64,000 nt of DNA from Bosea sp. AS-1 (GCF_002220095.1 NZ_CP022372.1:1894501-1958500); one strand, 5' to 3'. Numbered from the stretch's first letter, positions 40,413-53,213 are shown. Made by a program: numbers and translations. Notes: generated by a model from the letters alone, not told the origin.

Positions 40413-41360
40413 ATGAACTTCGATCGGCAGACGACCCTGCGGGCTGCAGTTACCCTCACCGGGATCGGCGTGCATTCCGGCGCGCCCGCCAGCATCTGCC
40501 TGAAGCCGTCCAGCGCGAATTCCGGCGTCGTCTTTCTGCGCACGGGCATCGATGGCATGCCGCCCCAGCTCATCCACGCCAAGCACACCAAGGTCAGCGC
40601 CACCGAGCTCTGCACCGTGATCGGCGACCGCGGCCCGGCTTCGGTCTCGACGGTCGAGCACCTGATGTCGGCCTGCTCGGGCCTCGGCCTCGACAATGTG
40701 CTGGTCGAGATCGACGGCCCCGAGATGCCGATCATGGACGGCAGCGCCGTCGAGTTCGTTCGCGCGATCGAGGCGACCGGCATGGTCACGCTCGCCGCGC
40801 CGCGCCGCTATCTCAAGGTTCTGCAGCCGGTCCGCATCGAGCAGGGCCGCGCCTTCGCCGAGTTGATGCCGGCCGAGCAGGGCTTCCGCCTCGATGTCGA
40901 GATCGATTTCGACACCGCCGTGATCGGTCGCCAGCGCAAGATCTTCGATCTCGATGCCCAGGCCTATGCCAGCGAGATCTCGAAGGCACGTACCTTCGGC
41001 TTCATGCGCGACGTCGAGCAGCTCTGGAAGGCGGGCTTCGCACAGGGCGCCTCGCTCGACAACACGGTCGCGATCGGCGACGACAAGGTCATCAACCCCG
41101 AGGGCCTGCGCTACGGCGACGAGTTCGTGCGCCACAAGGTGCTCGATGCCATCGGCGATCTGGCGCTGGCGGGTTATCCGATCATCGGCGAGTTCCGCTC
41201 CTATTGCGGCGGGCATCGCATGAATGTCCGCATCCTCGAGGCGCTCTTCGCCGACCGCACGAATTTCGCGATCGTCGAATCCCAGCCGGTGTTCGCGCCG
41301 GCCCGCGCCATGCCGATGGCGGCGGTGGCTCCGGCGGCCTACGCGCCCGATCTCCACTGA
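40413..41360 (+). CDS. lpxC: UDP-3-O-acyl-N-acetylglucosamine deacetylase
   Basis: 315 residues, full length. LpxC is the zinc enzyme that commits UDP-GlcNAc derivatives to lipid A. Predicted zinc ligands are His83 (STVEHLMSA), His241 and Asp245 (HKVLDAIGDLALAG). The catalytic His268 lies in CGGHRMN. The N-terminal LTGIGVHSGAPASICLKP segment fits the family. ATG 40413 is preferred to the upstream TTG 40401. Placement after ftsZ is standard. The gene ends with a short Ala/Pro tail. Confidence 0.97.
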   Translation: MNFDRQTTLRAAVTLTGIGVHSGAPASICLKPSSANSGVVFLRTGIDGMPPQLIHAKHTKVSATELCTVIGDRGPASVSTVEHLMSACSGLGLDNVLVEIDGPEMPIMDGSAVEFVRAIEATGMVTLAAPRRYLKVLQPVRIEQGRAFAELMPAEQGFRLDVEIDFDTAVIGRQRKIFDLDAQAYASEISKARTFGFMRDVEQLWKAGFAQGASLDNTVAIGDDKVINPEGLRYGDEFVRHKVLDAIGDLALAGYPIIGEFRSYCGGHRMNVRILEALFADRTNFAIVESQPVFAPARAMPMAAVAPAAYAPDLH

Positions 41361-41528
41361 AATCGCGCGGGTCAGCCGCGTTTCGCCTTTCCTTCGCCCG
41401 GTTTTTGTCCGAGATGCCGCAGTGCTGCGGAATCGAGTCGTGACCGGCTTTCGACAGTGGCGCCTGGGAAGCGTCTGAGGTAAGGCATGCTTCCCACAGG
41501 CAGGAACGAGCGAAAGAGGACGGACGAC

Positions 41529-42452
41529 GTGAGCGTGACGCGGCAAAGCCTTCCGGCAATCCATCGCGGCCTATCTCCGCGCAGGGGCCTCGCCCTGGCG
41601 CTCGGTGCCGCCGTGCTGCTTGGCGGCTGTGATACGCTGTCCTCGCTCAATCCCTTCGACAAGCCCGAGGTCTACAAGCCGGACCTGACGCCGGTGACGC
41701 CGGCGGACAAGCTCTACAACGAGGGTCTCGCGCGCCTGCAGAACGGCGACAGCGAGGGCGCGGCCAAGCGCTTCGAGGACATCGACAAGACGGCCCCGTT
41801 CTCGCCCTATGCCCGCAAGGGCCTGCTGATGACCGCCTACACCAATTTCCAGGCGTCGAAATGGGAGGAGGCGATCACCGCCTCCAAGCGCTTCATCGCC
41901 CAGAACCCGGCGAGCCCCGACGCGGCCTATGCGCAGTACATCCTGGCGATGTCCTACTACAACCAGATCCCGGACACGACCCGCGACCAGGAGCGGACGC
42001 GCCAGGCGATCCAGGCGTTCGAGGAACTGATCGCCCGTTATCCGAAGTCGGAGTATGTCGTCGATGCCAGGGAGAAGCTCCTGGTGGCGAAGGACCAGCT
42101 CGCCGGCAAGGAAATGAATGTCGGCCGCTACTATCTCGAGAAGCGCAACTACACCGCCGCGGTGAACCGCTTCCGCGAAGTGATCATCAAGTACCAGACC
42201 ACCCGCCACGTCGAGGAAGCGCTGGAGCGCCTGACCGAGGCCTATATGGCGATGGGCATCACCAACGAGGCGCAGACCGCTGCCGCCGTGCTCGGGCACA
42301 ACTTCCCGGACAGCCCCTGGTACAAGGACGCCTACACGCTGCTGCAGAGTCGCGGCCTGGAACCGCGTGAAGACCGTGGCTCCTATATCAGCCGCGCCTT
42401 CAACGGCTTCCAGCGCACGGTCGGCGGCATCCTCGGGTTCGGCAGCCGCTGA
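41529..42452 (+). CDS. bamD: Outer membrane assembly lipoprotein BamD
   Basis: About 307 residues. A lipoprotein signal (RRGLALALGAAVLLGGC) is followed by tetratricopeptide-type repeats over about 55-260, such as LYNEGLARLQNGDSEGAAKRFEDIDKTAPFSPYARKGLL and RNYTAAVNRFREVIIKYQTTRHVEEALERL. BamD is a subunit of the BAM complex that inserts beta-barrel proteins in the outer membrane. GTG 41529 (GAGGA 8 bases upstream) gives a more normal signal peptide than ATG 41487, which adds 14 residues; both are possible. recN follows after 61 bases, a common pairing in alphaproteobacteria. Confidence 0.94.
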   Translation: MSVTRQSLPAIHRGLSPRRGLALALGAAVLLGGCDTLSSLNPFDKPEVYKPDLTPVTPADKLYNEGLARLQNGDSEGAAKRFEDIDKTAPFSPYARKGLLMTAYTNFQASKWEEAITASKRFIAQNPASPDAAYAQYILAMSYYNQIPDTTRDQERTRQAIQAFEELIARYPKSEYVVDAREKLLVAKDQLAGKEMNVGRYYLEKRNYTAAVNRFREVIIKYQTTRHVEEALERLTEAYMAMGITNEAQTAAAVLGHNFPDSPWYKDAYTLLQSRGLEPREDRGSYISRAFNGFQRTVGGILGFGSR

Positions 42453-42513
42453 CGAGGCTTGTATGACGGGCCTCGGGCAACCCTGTCGGCTCCGCAAATC
42501 GAGCTGAACGCCG

Positions 42514-44196
42514 ATGCTGGCGCAGCTCTCGATCCGTGACATCGTTCTGATCGACCGGCTCGATCTCGGCTTCCATGAGGGCCTGAGCGTTCTCACGGGC
42601 GAGACGGGCGCGGGCAAGTCGATCCTGCTCGACGGTTTCGCGCTGGCGCTGGGCGGGCGCGGCGACGGCTCGCTCGTGCGCCATGGCGAGGCGCAGGGGC
42701 AGGTCAGCGCCGTCTTCGACCTTCCGCTCGACCATGCCGCGCGCAAGCTCGCCGAGGCGCAGGAGATCGACACCGACGGCGATCTCATCCTGCGCCGTGT
42801 GCAATATGCCGATGGGCGTACCCGCGCCTTCGTCAACGACCAGCCGGTTTCCGTCCAGATCCTGCGCATGATCGGTGCCGCGATCGTCGAGATCCATGGC
42901 CAGCACGACGACCGCGCGCTGACGGACCCGGCGCAGCATCGCGCCTTGCTCGACGGTTTCGGCGGGCTGGAAGGGCCGGCGCAGGCCGTCGCCGAAGCGA
43001 GCGAGACGCTGAAGCGGGCGCGACAGGCCTTGCAGGCGCAGCGCCTGCGGGTCGAGGCGGCGCGCAAGGAGGCCGATTTCCTACGCCATGCCGTCGAGGA
43101 ACTCGGCAAGCTCGCGCCGAAACCCGGCGAGGAGGATGAGCTCGCTGCCACGCGCCAGGCGATGATGCAGGCCGAGAAGGTCGCGCGCGACCTGAACGAG
43201 GCTTACGAGGCCGTCGGCGGGCAGGGCTCTCCGATGTCGGCGCTGGCGGCGGTCCTGCGCCGGCTCGAGCGGCGGGCCGGACAGGCGCCGGAGCTGGTCG
43301 ATCCTTCGCTCGCCGCACTCAACACCGCCATCGTCGCCCTGGAGGAGGCCGGTGAGGCGCTGGCAGCGGCGACGCGCGCGGCCGAGTACGACCCGCGCGA
43401 GCAGGAACGCATCGAGGAGCGGCTGTTTGCGCTCAGGGCCGCGGGGCGCAAATACGATGTGCCGGTCGATGGCCTGCCCGTTCTCGCAGCAACCATGGCG
43501 GGCGATCTCGCCGCGCTCGACGAGAGCGAATCGTCGCTCGGCCGGCTGGAAGCGGAGCTGAAGGCGGCTGAAGAGGATTTCCTGGCGCAGGCAAAGGCCC
43601 TGTCGGAGGCTCGCAAGGCGGCGGCGGCGCGGCTCGACAGTGCGGTGAAGGCGGAGTTGCCGCCGCTCAAGCTGGAGCGCGCGCGCTTCATCACCCGCAT
43701 CGAGAGCGACGAGAACGCGCGTGGGCTGGAAGGCTTCGACCGGGTCGAGTTCTGGGTCGAGACCAATCCGGGCACGCGGCCCGGGCCGATGATGAAGGTC
43801 GCTTCGGGCGGCGAGTTGTCGCGCTTCATGCTGGCGCTCAAGGTGGTGCTGGCCGAGCGCGGCTCTGCGCCGACGCTGGTCTTCGACGAGATCGATACCG
43901 GTGTCGGCGGTGCGGTTGCGGACGCGATTGGCGAGCGGCTGGCGCGGCTCGCGGACCGGGTGCAGGTGATTTCAGTGACCCATGCGCCGCAGGTGGCGGC
44001 CAAGGCCGGGCAGCATTTCCTGATCGCGAAATCGGCCGACGAGGGTGAGGCCTCGCGCACCGTCACGCGCGTCACCACGCTCGCGGATCAGGCGCGGCGC
44101 GAGGAGATCGCCCGAATGCTGGCCGGCGCCTCGATCACGGAAGAGGCACGGGCGGCTGCCGGGCGCCTGCTGGAGGCGGCCGGGCTGCGGGGTTGA
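42514..44196 (+). CDS. recN: DNA repair protein RecN
   Basis: 560 residues, SMC-like ATPase acting in recombinational repair of double-strand breaks. Walker A is GETGAGKSILLDGFALALGGRGD near residue 30. Coiled-coil arms fill about 150-370. The ABC signature SGGELSRFMLALKVVL and Walker B VFDEIDTGVGG lie near 430-475, followed by VISVTHAPQVAAKAGQHFLI. Length and order match the family. It is probably cotranscribed with bamD. It converges on the metallo-hydrolase gene. Confidence 0.97.
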   Translation: MLAQLSIRDIVLIDRLDLGFHEGLSVLTGETGAGKSILLDGFALALGGRGDGSLVRHGEAQGQVSAVFDLPLDHAARKLAEAQEIDTDGDLILRRVQYADGRTRAFVNDQPVSVQILRMIGAAIVEIHGQHDDRALTDPAQHRALLDGFGGLEGPAQAVAEASETLKRARQALQAQRLRVEAARKEADFLRHAVEELGKLAPKPGEEDELAATRQAMMQAEKVARDLNEAYEAVGGQGSPMSALAAVLRRLERRAGQAPELVDPSLAALNTAIVALEEAGEALAAATRAAEYDPREQERIEERLFALRAAGRKYDVPVDGLPVLAATMAGDLAALDESESSLGRLEAELKAAEEDFLAQAKALSEARKAAAARLDSAVKAELPPLKLERARFITRIESDENARGLEGFDRVEFWVETNPGTRPGPMMKVASGGELSRFMLALKVVLAERGSAPTLVFDEIDTGVGGAVADAIGERLARLADRVQVISVTHAPQVAAKAGQHFLIAKSADEGEASRTVTRVTTLADQARREEIARMLAGASITEEARAAAGRLLEAAGLRG

Positions 44197-44214
44197 GATG
44201 TCGCGACGGTGGCG

Positions 44215-45039
44215 TCAGGCCGCCGGCACGAGCTTGTAGCCGTCACCCTGCCGATGCACCTGCTGGAAGCCGGTGATGTGCCCGCCCGAAACCGTCCAGC
44301 CCGCTGCGGCGGCGCGTTCCAGAACGTCGCTGCGCGAACGGACGGCCTGGGCGGCATCGAGATCGTAGATCATGCCAATGGCAGGATCGGCCGCCTGCAA
44401 GGCGCCGAGATGCAGGGCGTCGCCCCAGAGCAGCAGCGAGCGGTCGCTGTCGCCGATGAGGTAGCCGCTGTGCCCGAAGCTGTGGCCGGGCAGGGGGATC
44501 AGCTCGATACCGGGAAGAACCTCGCCCGGAGCAGCCGCCTCGATGCGCCCGACATAGAGACGCTTCAGGCTGGCGGCGATGTCGAAGGCGCCGCGCTTGC
44601 CGTCTGGCGTCGCTGCCCGTTTCGTTTCATCGCCGTAGTAACCGAGATCGGCCTGCGGGACGATGATCTGGGCGTTCGGAAAGAAGGGTCGCTCGCCGTC
44701 GAACAGGCCAAGCGCATGGTCGCCGTGGAGATGGGTGATCAGGACATGCTGGACATCCTCCGGCCGGATGCCGGCCTTTGCCATGGCTGCGGGGGCATGG
44801 CCGAGCGCTGCACCCCAGGACGGGCCAGTCCCCGCATCGATGAGGGTGACACCGCCTGCGCCGCGCAGCGCAAAGCAATTCACCTCGATGCTGATCTTCG
44901 GCTGGCCAAAGCGAGCGATCGCCTCGGTACGGGCCGTTTCGCCGGCCTGGTGGACGAGGACATCCGAGGGCGCCTCGAAGATGCCGTCGAGCAAGGTCGT
45001 GACGTCGTATCCGCCGAAGCGGTGAGGCTGTGCTGTCAT
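44215..45039 (-). CDS. MBL-fold metallo-hydrolase
   Basis: 274 residues. The metallo-beta-lactamase fold is shown by the HxHxDH motif THLHGDH (His103, His105, Asp107, His108), an upstream LIDAGTG segment and later LPGHSFGHSGYLI and LWGDALHLG segments that carry the other metal ligands. No signal peptide is seen. Members of this group include lactonases and other hydrolases, and the substrate cannot be assigned. The gene is a single unit, divergent from the DEAD-box helicase gene 227 bases away. Confidence 0.9.
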   Translation of the reverse strand: MTAQPHRFGGYDVTTLLDGIFEAPSDVLVHQAGETARTEAIARFGQPKISIEVNCFALRGAGGVTLIDAGTGPSWGAALGHAPAAMAKAGIRPEDVQHVLITHLHGDHALGLFDGERPFFPNAQIIVPQADLGYYGDETKRAATPDGKRGAFDIAASLKRLYVGRIEAAAPGEVLPGIELIPLPGHSFGHSGYLIGDSDRSLLLWGDALHLGALQAADPAIGMIYDLDAAQAVRSRSDVLERAAAAGWTVSGGHITGFQQVHRQGDGYKLVPAA

Positions 45040-45266
45040 CGAACGTCTCCTGTTCGGTCCTGCCTAGCGGGGTGCGCGGAGAACCGGCAACGTCGCGTCG
45101 CAAGGGGCCGCTTTGCATCCGGCGCGCGGTTGCGCCATTTCCTTTTGGCGCGGCTTGCTCTATGAGCCGCTTTCAATCGACGGCCTGCAGGTGCTGCCCG
45201 CGCCGCTCACCCGTCACCCAGTTTCGCGACGTTTCGCGTTCCGAGCCGCAGAACCAGGCCTTCCGC

Positions 45267-47300
45267 ATGTCCTTTTCCCTCACGAGCCCGCCGCTCGCGC
45301 GCGCGCTCGCCGACCGTAATTATTCCGAGCCGACGCCGGTGCAGAGCGCCGTGCTGGAGGAGGGCGCCCGCGGGCGCGATCTCCTGGTCTCCTCGCAGAC
45401 CGGCTCGGGCAAGACCATCGCCTATGGGCTCGCCATTGGCGAGACGCTGCTGGATGGGGCCGAGAAGCTCGGCCGCGCCGAGCGGCCGCTGGCGCTGATC
45501 ATCGCGCCGACGCGCGAGCTCGCCCTGCAGGTGCAACGCGAACTGGCCTGGCTCTATGCCCAGGCAGGTGCGCGCGTGATCTCCTGCGTCGGCGGCATGG
45601 ATCCGCGCCGCGAGGCGATGCTGCTCGAAGAGGGCGCGCATATCGTCGTCGGCACGCCCGGTCGGCTGCGCGACCATATCGAGCGGCGCCGTCTCGACCT
45701 TTCGGAACTCAAGGCCGTCGTGCTCGACGAGGCCGACGAGATGCTCGATCTCGGCTTCCGCGACGATCTTGAATTCATTCTGAAGAGCGCGCCTGAAAGC
45801 CGCCGCAGCCTGCTGTTCTCCGCGACCTTCCCGAAGGAGATCATCCAGCTCGCGCAGAACTATCAGCGCGACGCGCTGCGCATCGAGGTGCAGGCCGCGG
45901 CGCGCGGCCATGCCGACATCGCCTACAAGGCCGTGCGCGTCTATCCCAAGGAAGCGGAGCTGGCGGTCGTCAACCTGCTGCGCTTCTATGATGCGCCGGT
46001 TGCGCTCGTCTTCTGCAACACGCGCAACGCCGTGCGCCATCTCGAAGCCATCCTGCTGGAGCGCGGCTTCACGGCCGTGGCGCTCTCGGGCGAGCTCGGC
46101 CAGAACGAGCGCAACGCCGCGCTGCAGGCGTTGCGTGACGGCCGGGCGCGGGTCTGCGTCGCGACTGACGTTGCCGCGCGTGGCATTGACCTGCCGGGAC
46201 TCGACCTCGTGATCCATGCCGAATTGCCGCATGACTCCGAGGTGATGCAGCACCGGTCCGGCCGTACCGGCCGGGCCGGGAACAAGGGCACCAGCGTGCT
46301 GCTGGTGCCGCCCTCGCGCCGACGCAAGGCCGAGCGGCTGCTGATGGAAGGCAAGGTCGAGGCCGAATGGGTCGGCCCGCCGACGGCCGAGGAGATCCAT
46401 GCGCTCGACCAGGAGCGGCTGCTGAAGGACCCGCTGCTCGAAGGCGAGGAGGGCGAGGACGATGCCGGCATGGTCGAGGCGTTGATGGCGGGTCGGGAGG
46501 CGCGCGAGATCGCGGCTGCCCTCGTCAGGCTCTACCGCTCGCGACTGCCGGCGGCGGAGGAAGCGGGCGACCCGGGCTTCGGCCGCGAGGAGCGCCGCAC
46601 CCCGCGCTCGAACGAGGACTATGCCGCCAAGCGCCGGCCTTTTGGCGCCGGCCGCGATGCGGATGAGGGCGAACGGCCGCACAAGGCGGCCGGACCCCGC
46701 GGCGACACCGTCTGGTTCCGGCTCGATATCGGCCGCAAGCAGGGCGCCGACCCGCGCCAGCTCCTGCCAATGCTGTGCCGGCGCGGCCGGATCACCCGCG
46801 ACGAGGTTGGCGCCATCCGCATCTTCGACCGCGAGACCAAGGTCGAGATCGACGCCGATGTCGCCGATCGTTTCTACGAATCCGCCAAGGTGCCGGATCG
46901 CGACCGGATCACGATCGAGCCGGCGACGGACGAGCGGCGCGCGGCCAAGTCATTCGAGGACAAAGGATCCGAGAGGCGCGCGCCTTCGCGCAGGCCGGCC
47001 TCGGGCGGTCAAGAGTTTGCGGAGCGACCGGAGCGGGGCGGCAAGTTCGAACGGCCGGCTGCCCCTTACCGCAGCCGCGAGCGTTTCGAGGAGCGCGACG
47101 GGGCTGCGCCGCGTCGGCCGGCTGCCGGCCGGCAGACCGGTGAGCGCAAGGCCTATGAAGATCGTGGAGAAGGGCGTCCGGCGGGCAAGAAGCCGTTCAA
47201 CCCGAAGGCCAAGCGTTTTCCTGGCAAGGCCGAGCGGCCTGAAGGCGGCCGTCCGGCTGGCAAGCCCTTTGGCAAGGGCAAGCCGCCGCGCCGGGGCTAA
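45267..47300 (+). CDS. DEAD-box RNA helicase with DbpA-type RNA-binding domain
   Basis: 677 residues. The helicase core (about 1-370) has the Q-motif region YSEPTPVQSAV, Walker A SSQTGSGKT, PTRELALQV, the DEAD box VLDEADEMLDLGF, SATFPKE and HRSGRTGRAGNKG. Residues about 470-550 match the DbpA RNA-binding domain (VWFRLDIGRKQGADPRQLLPMLCRRGRITRDEVGAIRIFD), which in DbpA binds 23S rRNA. A basic, Arg/Gly/Lys-rich disordered tail of about 120 residues ends the protein. A role in ribosome assembly or RNA unwinding in the cold is likely. ATG 45267 fits the family; the longer upstream frame is non-coding. Confidence 0.94.
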   Translation: MSFSLTSPPLARALADRNYSEPTPVQSAVLEEGARGRDLLVSSQTGSGKTIAYGLAIGETLLDGAEKLGRAERPLALIIAPTRELALQVQRELAWLYAQAGARVISCVGGMDPRREAMLLEEGAHIVVGTPGRLRDHIERRRLDLSELKAVVLDEADEMLDLGFRDDLEFILKSAPESRRSLLFSATFPKEIIQLAQNYQRDALRIEVQAAARGHADIAYKAVRVYPKEAELAVVNLLRFYDAPVALVFCNTRNAVRHLEAILLERGFTAVALSGELGQNERNAALQALRDGRARVCVATDVAARGIDLPGLDLVIHAELPHDSEVMQHRSGRTGRAGNKGTSVLLVPPSRRRKAERLLMEGKVEAEWVGPPTAEEIHALDQERLLKDPLLEGEEGEDDAGMVEALMAGREAREIAAALVRLYRSRLPAAEEAGDPGFGREERRTPRSNEDYAAKRRPFGAGRDADEGERPHKAAGPRGDTVWFRLDIGRKQGADPRQLLPMLCRRGRITRDEVGAIRIFDRETKVEIDADVADRFYESAKVPDRDRITIEPATDERRAAKSFEDKGSERRAPSRRPASGGQEFAERPERGGKFERPAAPYRSRERFEERDGAAPRRPAAGRQTGERKAYEDRGEGRPAGKKPFNPKAKRFPGKAERPEGGRPAGKPFGKGKPPRRG

Positions 47301-47363
47301 GCCTCAAGCCGGCCTCGTCGCAATCTTCGCCATGACGGGAATGCCTCGCCGCCTGCGCTTCTC

Positions 47364-47438
47364 TCAGCGCAGGCCGAGGAAGGAGAGAATGGCCAGGACG
47401 ACGACGATCAGGCCGACGAGATAAATGATATTGTTCAT
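47364..47438 (-). CDS. 24-residue single-helix membrane microprotein
   Basis: A 25-codon frame encodes MNNIIYLVGLIVVVLAIL followed by SFLGLR and a TGA stop. It is almost entirely one hydrophobic helix with a polar start and an Arg end. AGGGGG lies 5 bases before the ATG, a much better ribosome-binding site than chance frames have. Similar tiny proteins beginning MNNIIY are, as I recall, widespread in Hyphomicrobiales, but their function is unknown. An 8-bp hairpin (47351-47358 with 47367-47374) overlaps the 3' end. The gene is monocistronic between the helicase and DUF2189 genes. Confidence 0.75.
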   Translation of the reverse strand: MNNIIYLVGLIVVVLAILSFLGLR

Positions 47439-47623
47439 GAAAACCCCCTGATGGATGGGCCGTGAGGCCCGATTTCAGGGGGTGAACCGTCTTTGGGGGC
47501 GAAAGGTTCCCTCGGAAGGCGGTCGCCGCCGGTTCCCGCAAAGGCACAAGTCATCCCGGGCGAAGTGCTGACCGGGGTGACATGCGGGGGGCGGCGCAAG
47601 AGATCTGTCGGATCGTCTCCCGT

Positions 47624-50799
<3,176 letters not shown>

Positions 50800-50802
50800 G
50801 GG

Positions 50803-51777
50803 TTATTCCGCTGCCTCCGCGGGCGGTGCGAACATCGCCGCTGGCGGCGCTTCGCCCGCCGCCCGTACCTGGCTGGGCGCGGCGCCGGTGATCCGTTTGA
50901 AGGCGCGGCTGAAGGAGGCTTCCGATTCGTAGCCGAGGCGCTGCGCTACCACCGCGATGCGGAGCTTGTCGCGGGCGAGCCATTGCCTCGCCTGGTGCAT
51001 CCTGACCTGCGCGACATAGCGTGCCGGCGTCTCGCCGACGACCTCGGCGAAGCGCAGGGCGAAGCCGGAGCGCGAGGCGCCCATCAGTTCCGCCAGACTT
51101 TCGACCGTCCAGTCGGTCTCGGGGTGGGCGTGGACTGCTGCGAGCACCTTGCCGATCTGTGGGCAGCGCGCCGCCGCGACCCAGCCCTTGCTGGTGCCGC
51201 AGCCGCTTTCGACCCAGGCGCGGATGATCGTCGCGGCCAGCACGTCGGCGAGGCGCGCCATGATGCCGCCGGCGCCGACCCTGTCCATCGCGACCTCCTG
51301 GCCCATCGCCTCCAGCAGATGCGGGATGCCGGGCTCGTTGGCGATGAAGTCGGACATCCGCATCAGGTTCGGCATCAACCTGAGCAGCGGGTGGCCGGTA
51401 TCGACGTTGAAGGTCATGCGGCCGGTGAAGATCAGCATGTGCTCGCCGCTGCCGCCGCCTTCGACATCGAAGATATTGCCGTAGAACTCGCGCACCCGGC
51501 AGTTGCAAGGAGGGGAAGGGACGACCTCGGGCGAACTGGCCAGGACATGGCCACCGCCGCGGGGCAGCAGCACGGCGTCGCCGTCCTGCAGCTCCAGCCA
51601 TTCGCCCGCGGAGGTCTTCAGCCAACAGTTCCCGCGCGAGACGAAATGGAAATAGGCCTCATGGGTCTGGGGGAAGGCGACGCCCCAGGGCGCGGCCATC
51701 TGGCAGCGGCTGTAGTCGACTCCGTCGAGCCTCAGGCCGCGGAGCATCTCGGTCAGATGGTCGGCGGGAACGGTCAT
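50803..51777 (-). CDS. AraC-family regulator with N-terminal cupin domain
   Basis: 324 residues. An AraC-type cupin sensor covers about 10-160 (YFHFVSRGNCWLKTSAGEWLELQDGDAVLLPRGGGHVL). A paired helix-turn-helix covers about 205-305 (WTVESLAELMGASRSGFALRFAEVVGETPARYVAQVRMHQARQWL and YESEASFSRAFKRITGAAPSQVR). It is divergent from the MFS transporter at 51873 and probably controls it; the ligand is unknown. Its stop is 3 bases from the ligA stop. Confidence 0.9.
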   Translation of the reverse strand: MTVPADHLTEMLRGLRLDGVDYSRCQMAAPWGVAFPQTHEAYFHFVSRGNCWLKTSAGEWLELQDGDAVLLPRGGGHVLASSPEVVPSPPCNCRVREFYGNIFDVEGGGSGEHMLIFTGRMTFNVDTGHPLLRLMPNLMRMSDFIANEPGIPHLLEAMGQEVAMDRVGAGGIMARLADVLAATIIRAWVESGCGTSKGWVAAARCPQIGKVLAAVHAHPETDWTVESLAELMGASRSGFALRFAEVVGETPARYVAQVRMHQARQWLARDKLRIAVVAQRLGYESEASFSRAFKRITGAAPSQVRAAGEAPPAAMFAPPAEAAE

Positions 51778-51872
51778 CGCAATCCTGGACGAACAGTCAT
51801 GAGATGCGGATTATATAGCATGGAAACTCCATGGCGCCACTCCCATCTTCCGGCGACTTCATGGAGAACCCC

Positions 51873-53117
51873 ATGTCAGACGCTCTATCTGCTACTTCAT
51901 TCGAACTTGATGACACGCAGGATGAAACCCGCGAAAAACCTGCCTGGGCTGCGGTCGTCTCGCTGACCTTCGGCGTCTTCGGCCTGGTCACGGCCGAGTT
52001 CCTGCCGGCCAGCCTGTTGACGCCGATGGCTGCCGATGTCGGCGTCTCGGTCGGTGCCGCCGGGCAGGCGGTCACCGCCACGGCCGTGGTCGGCGCCATT
52101 GCCGGCCTCGCCGCCGCCATCGTCACCCGCGGCATCGACCGGCGCGTGGTGATCTGGGCGCTGACCGGCCTGCTGATCCTGTCGAGCGTCATCGCGGCGA
52201 TCGCCACCAACCTGCCGACGCTGCTCTTCGCCCGCGTGCTGCTCGGCATCGGGCTCGGCGCCTTCTGGTCGATGGTCGCCGCGACCGCGATGCGGCTCGT
52301 GCCGCCGAGCGCCTTGCCCAAGGCGATGTCGCTGATCTTCACCGGCGTCTCGGTCGCGACCGTCAGCGCGGCGCCGATCGGCGCCTATATCGGCAATCTG
52401 ATGGGCTGGCGTTTCGTGTTCTGGCTCTCGGCGCTGGTTGGCGTGGTGGCGCTCGTCATCCAGATGGCCGTGCTGCCGCGGCTGCCGGCGCGGGGTTCGC
52501 CCGACATCCGTACGCTGTTCCGCCTGCTCGGCCAGCCCAGCATCGCTCTCGTCCTTGCCGGTATCGTCGTGGTGATCTCGGGGCATTTCGCCGGCTTCAC
52601 CTATGTCCGTCCGTTCCTGGAACAGATCCCGAAGCTCTCCGTCGAGGCGATCTCGCTGGCGCTGCTGGCCTATGGCGTTGGCGGCTTCTTCGGCAACTTC
52701 CTGGGCGGGGCGATCACGGCGCGCAGCGCCAAGGCCTCGGTGATCTTCGGCGCCTTCGCGATTGGGCTGATGGGGGCGAGCCTGCTCTTCGTCGGGGCAT
52801 CGCCGATCGCCTCGGCCATCGCCGTCGGGCTCTGGGGTTTTGCCTTCGGCGCGCTGCCGGTCGGCTTCCAGACCTGGCTGGTGCGCGTCGCGCCGGAAGA
52901 TGAGGCGGAGTCGGCCGGTGGCCTGCTCGTCGCCGCTTTCCAGGTCGCGATCGCGAGCGGCGCCGTTTTCGGCGGGCTTTTGGTCGATGGCTTCGGGACG
53001 CTGGGCGTGATGGCCTACGCCACGATCGCGACGCTGGTGGGCGGGCTCGGCGTGCTGCTGCTCGGCGCGAAAAGCCCTGAGCGTGTCGGAGCCAAGGCCG
53101 CGGCCCACGCCCTCTGA
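51873..53117 (+). CDS. MFS efflux transporter (DHA1 type)
   Basis: 414 residues, twelve predicted membrane helices after a short polar N terminus. The first helices (FGVFGLVTAEFLPASLLTPMAADVGVSVGAAGQAV) and the loop ITRGIDRR-type segment (VTRGIDRRVVIWALTGLLILSS) match the drug/nucleoside/sugar exporter branch that includes AraJ and NepI. The substrate is unassigned. ATG 51873 is preferred since GGAGAA lies just upstream; 51861 and 51831 are possible. It is divergent from an AraC regulator and ends in a strong terminator. Confidence 0.9.
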   Translation: MSDALSATSFELDDTQDETREKPAWAAVVSLTFGVFGLVTAEFLPASLLTPMAADVGVSVGAAGQAVTATAVVGAIAGLAAAIVTRGIDRRVVIWALTGLLILSSVIAAIATNLPTLLFARVLLGIGLGAFWSMVAATAMRLVPPSALPKAMSLIFTGVSVATVSAAPIGAYIGNLMGWRFVFWLSALVGVVALVIQMAVLPRLPARGSPDIRTLFRLLGQPSIALVLAGIVVVISGHFAGFTYVRPFLEQIPKLSVEAISLALLAYGVGGFFGNFLGGAITARSAKASVIFGAFAIGLMGASLLFVGASPIASAIAVGLWGFAFGALPVGFQTWLVRVAPEDEAESAGGLLVAAFQVAIASGAVFGGLLVDGFGTLGVMAYATIATLVGGLGVLLLGAKSPERVGAKAAAHAL

Positions 53118-53141
53118 CGCCATCGACAAGCTGACAAGACA

Positions 53142-53175
53142 GATCGGGCGCGTGATGCGCCCGATCACTTTTCTT
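53142..53175 (+). terminator. Terminator hairpin after the MFS transporter gene
   Basis: GATCGGGCGC at 53142-53151 pairs perfectly with GCGCCCGATC at 53157-53166 around a 5-base loop, followed by ACTTTTCTT. It lies 25 bases after the stop codon and has the form of an intrinsic terminator. Confidence 0.8.
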
Positions 53176-53213
53176 CAAGACAGCGGGGCCGCGAGAGGGT
53201 TTATGCTCGCGGC

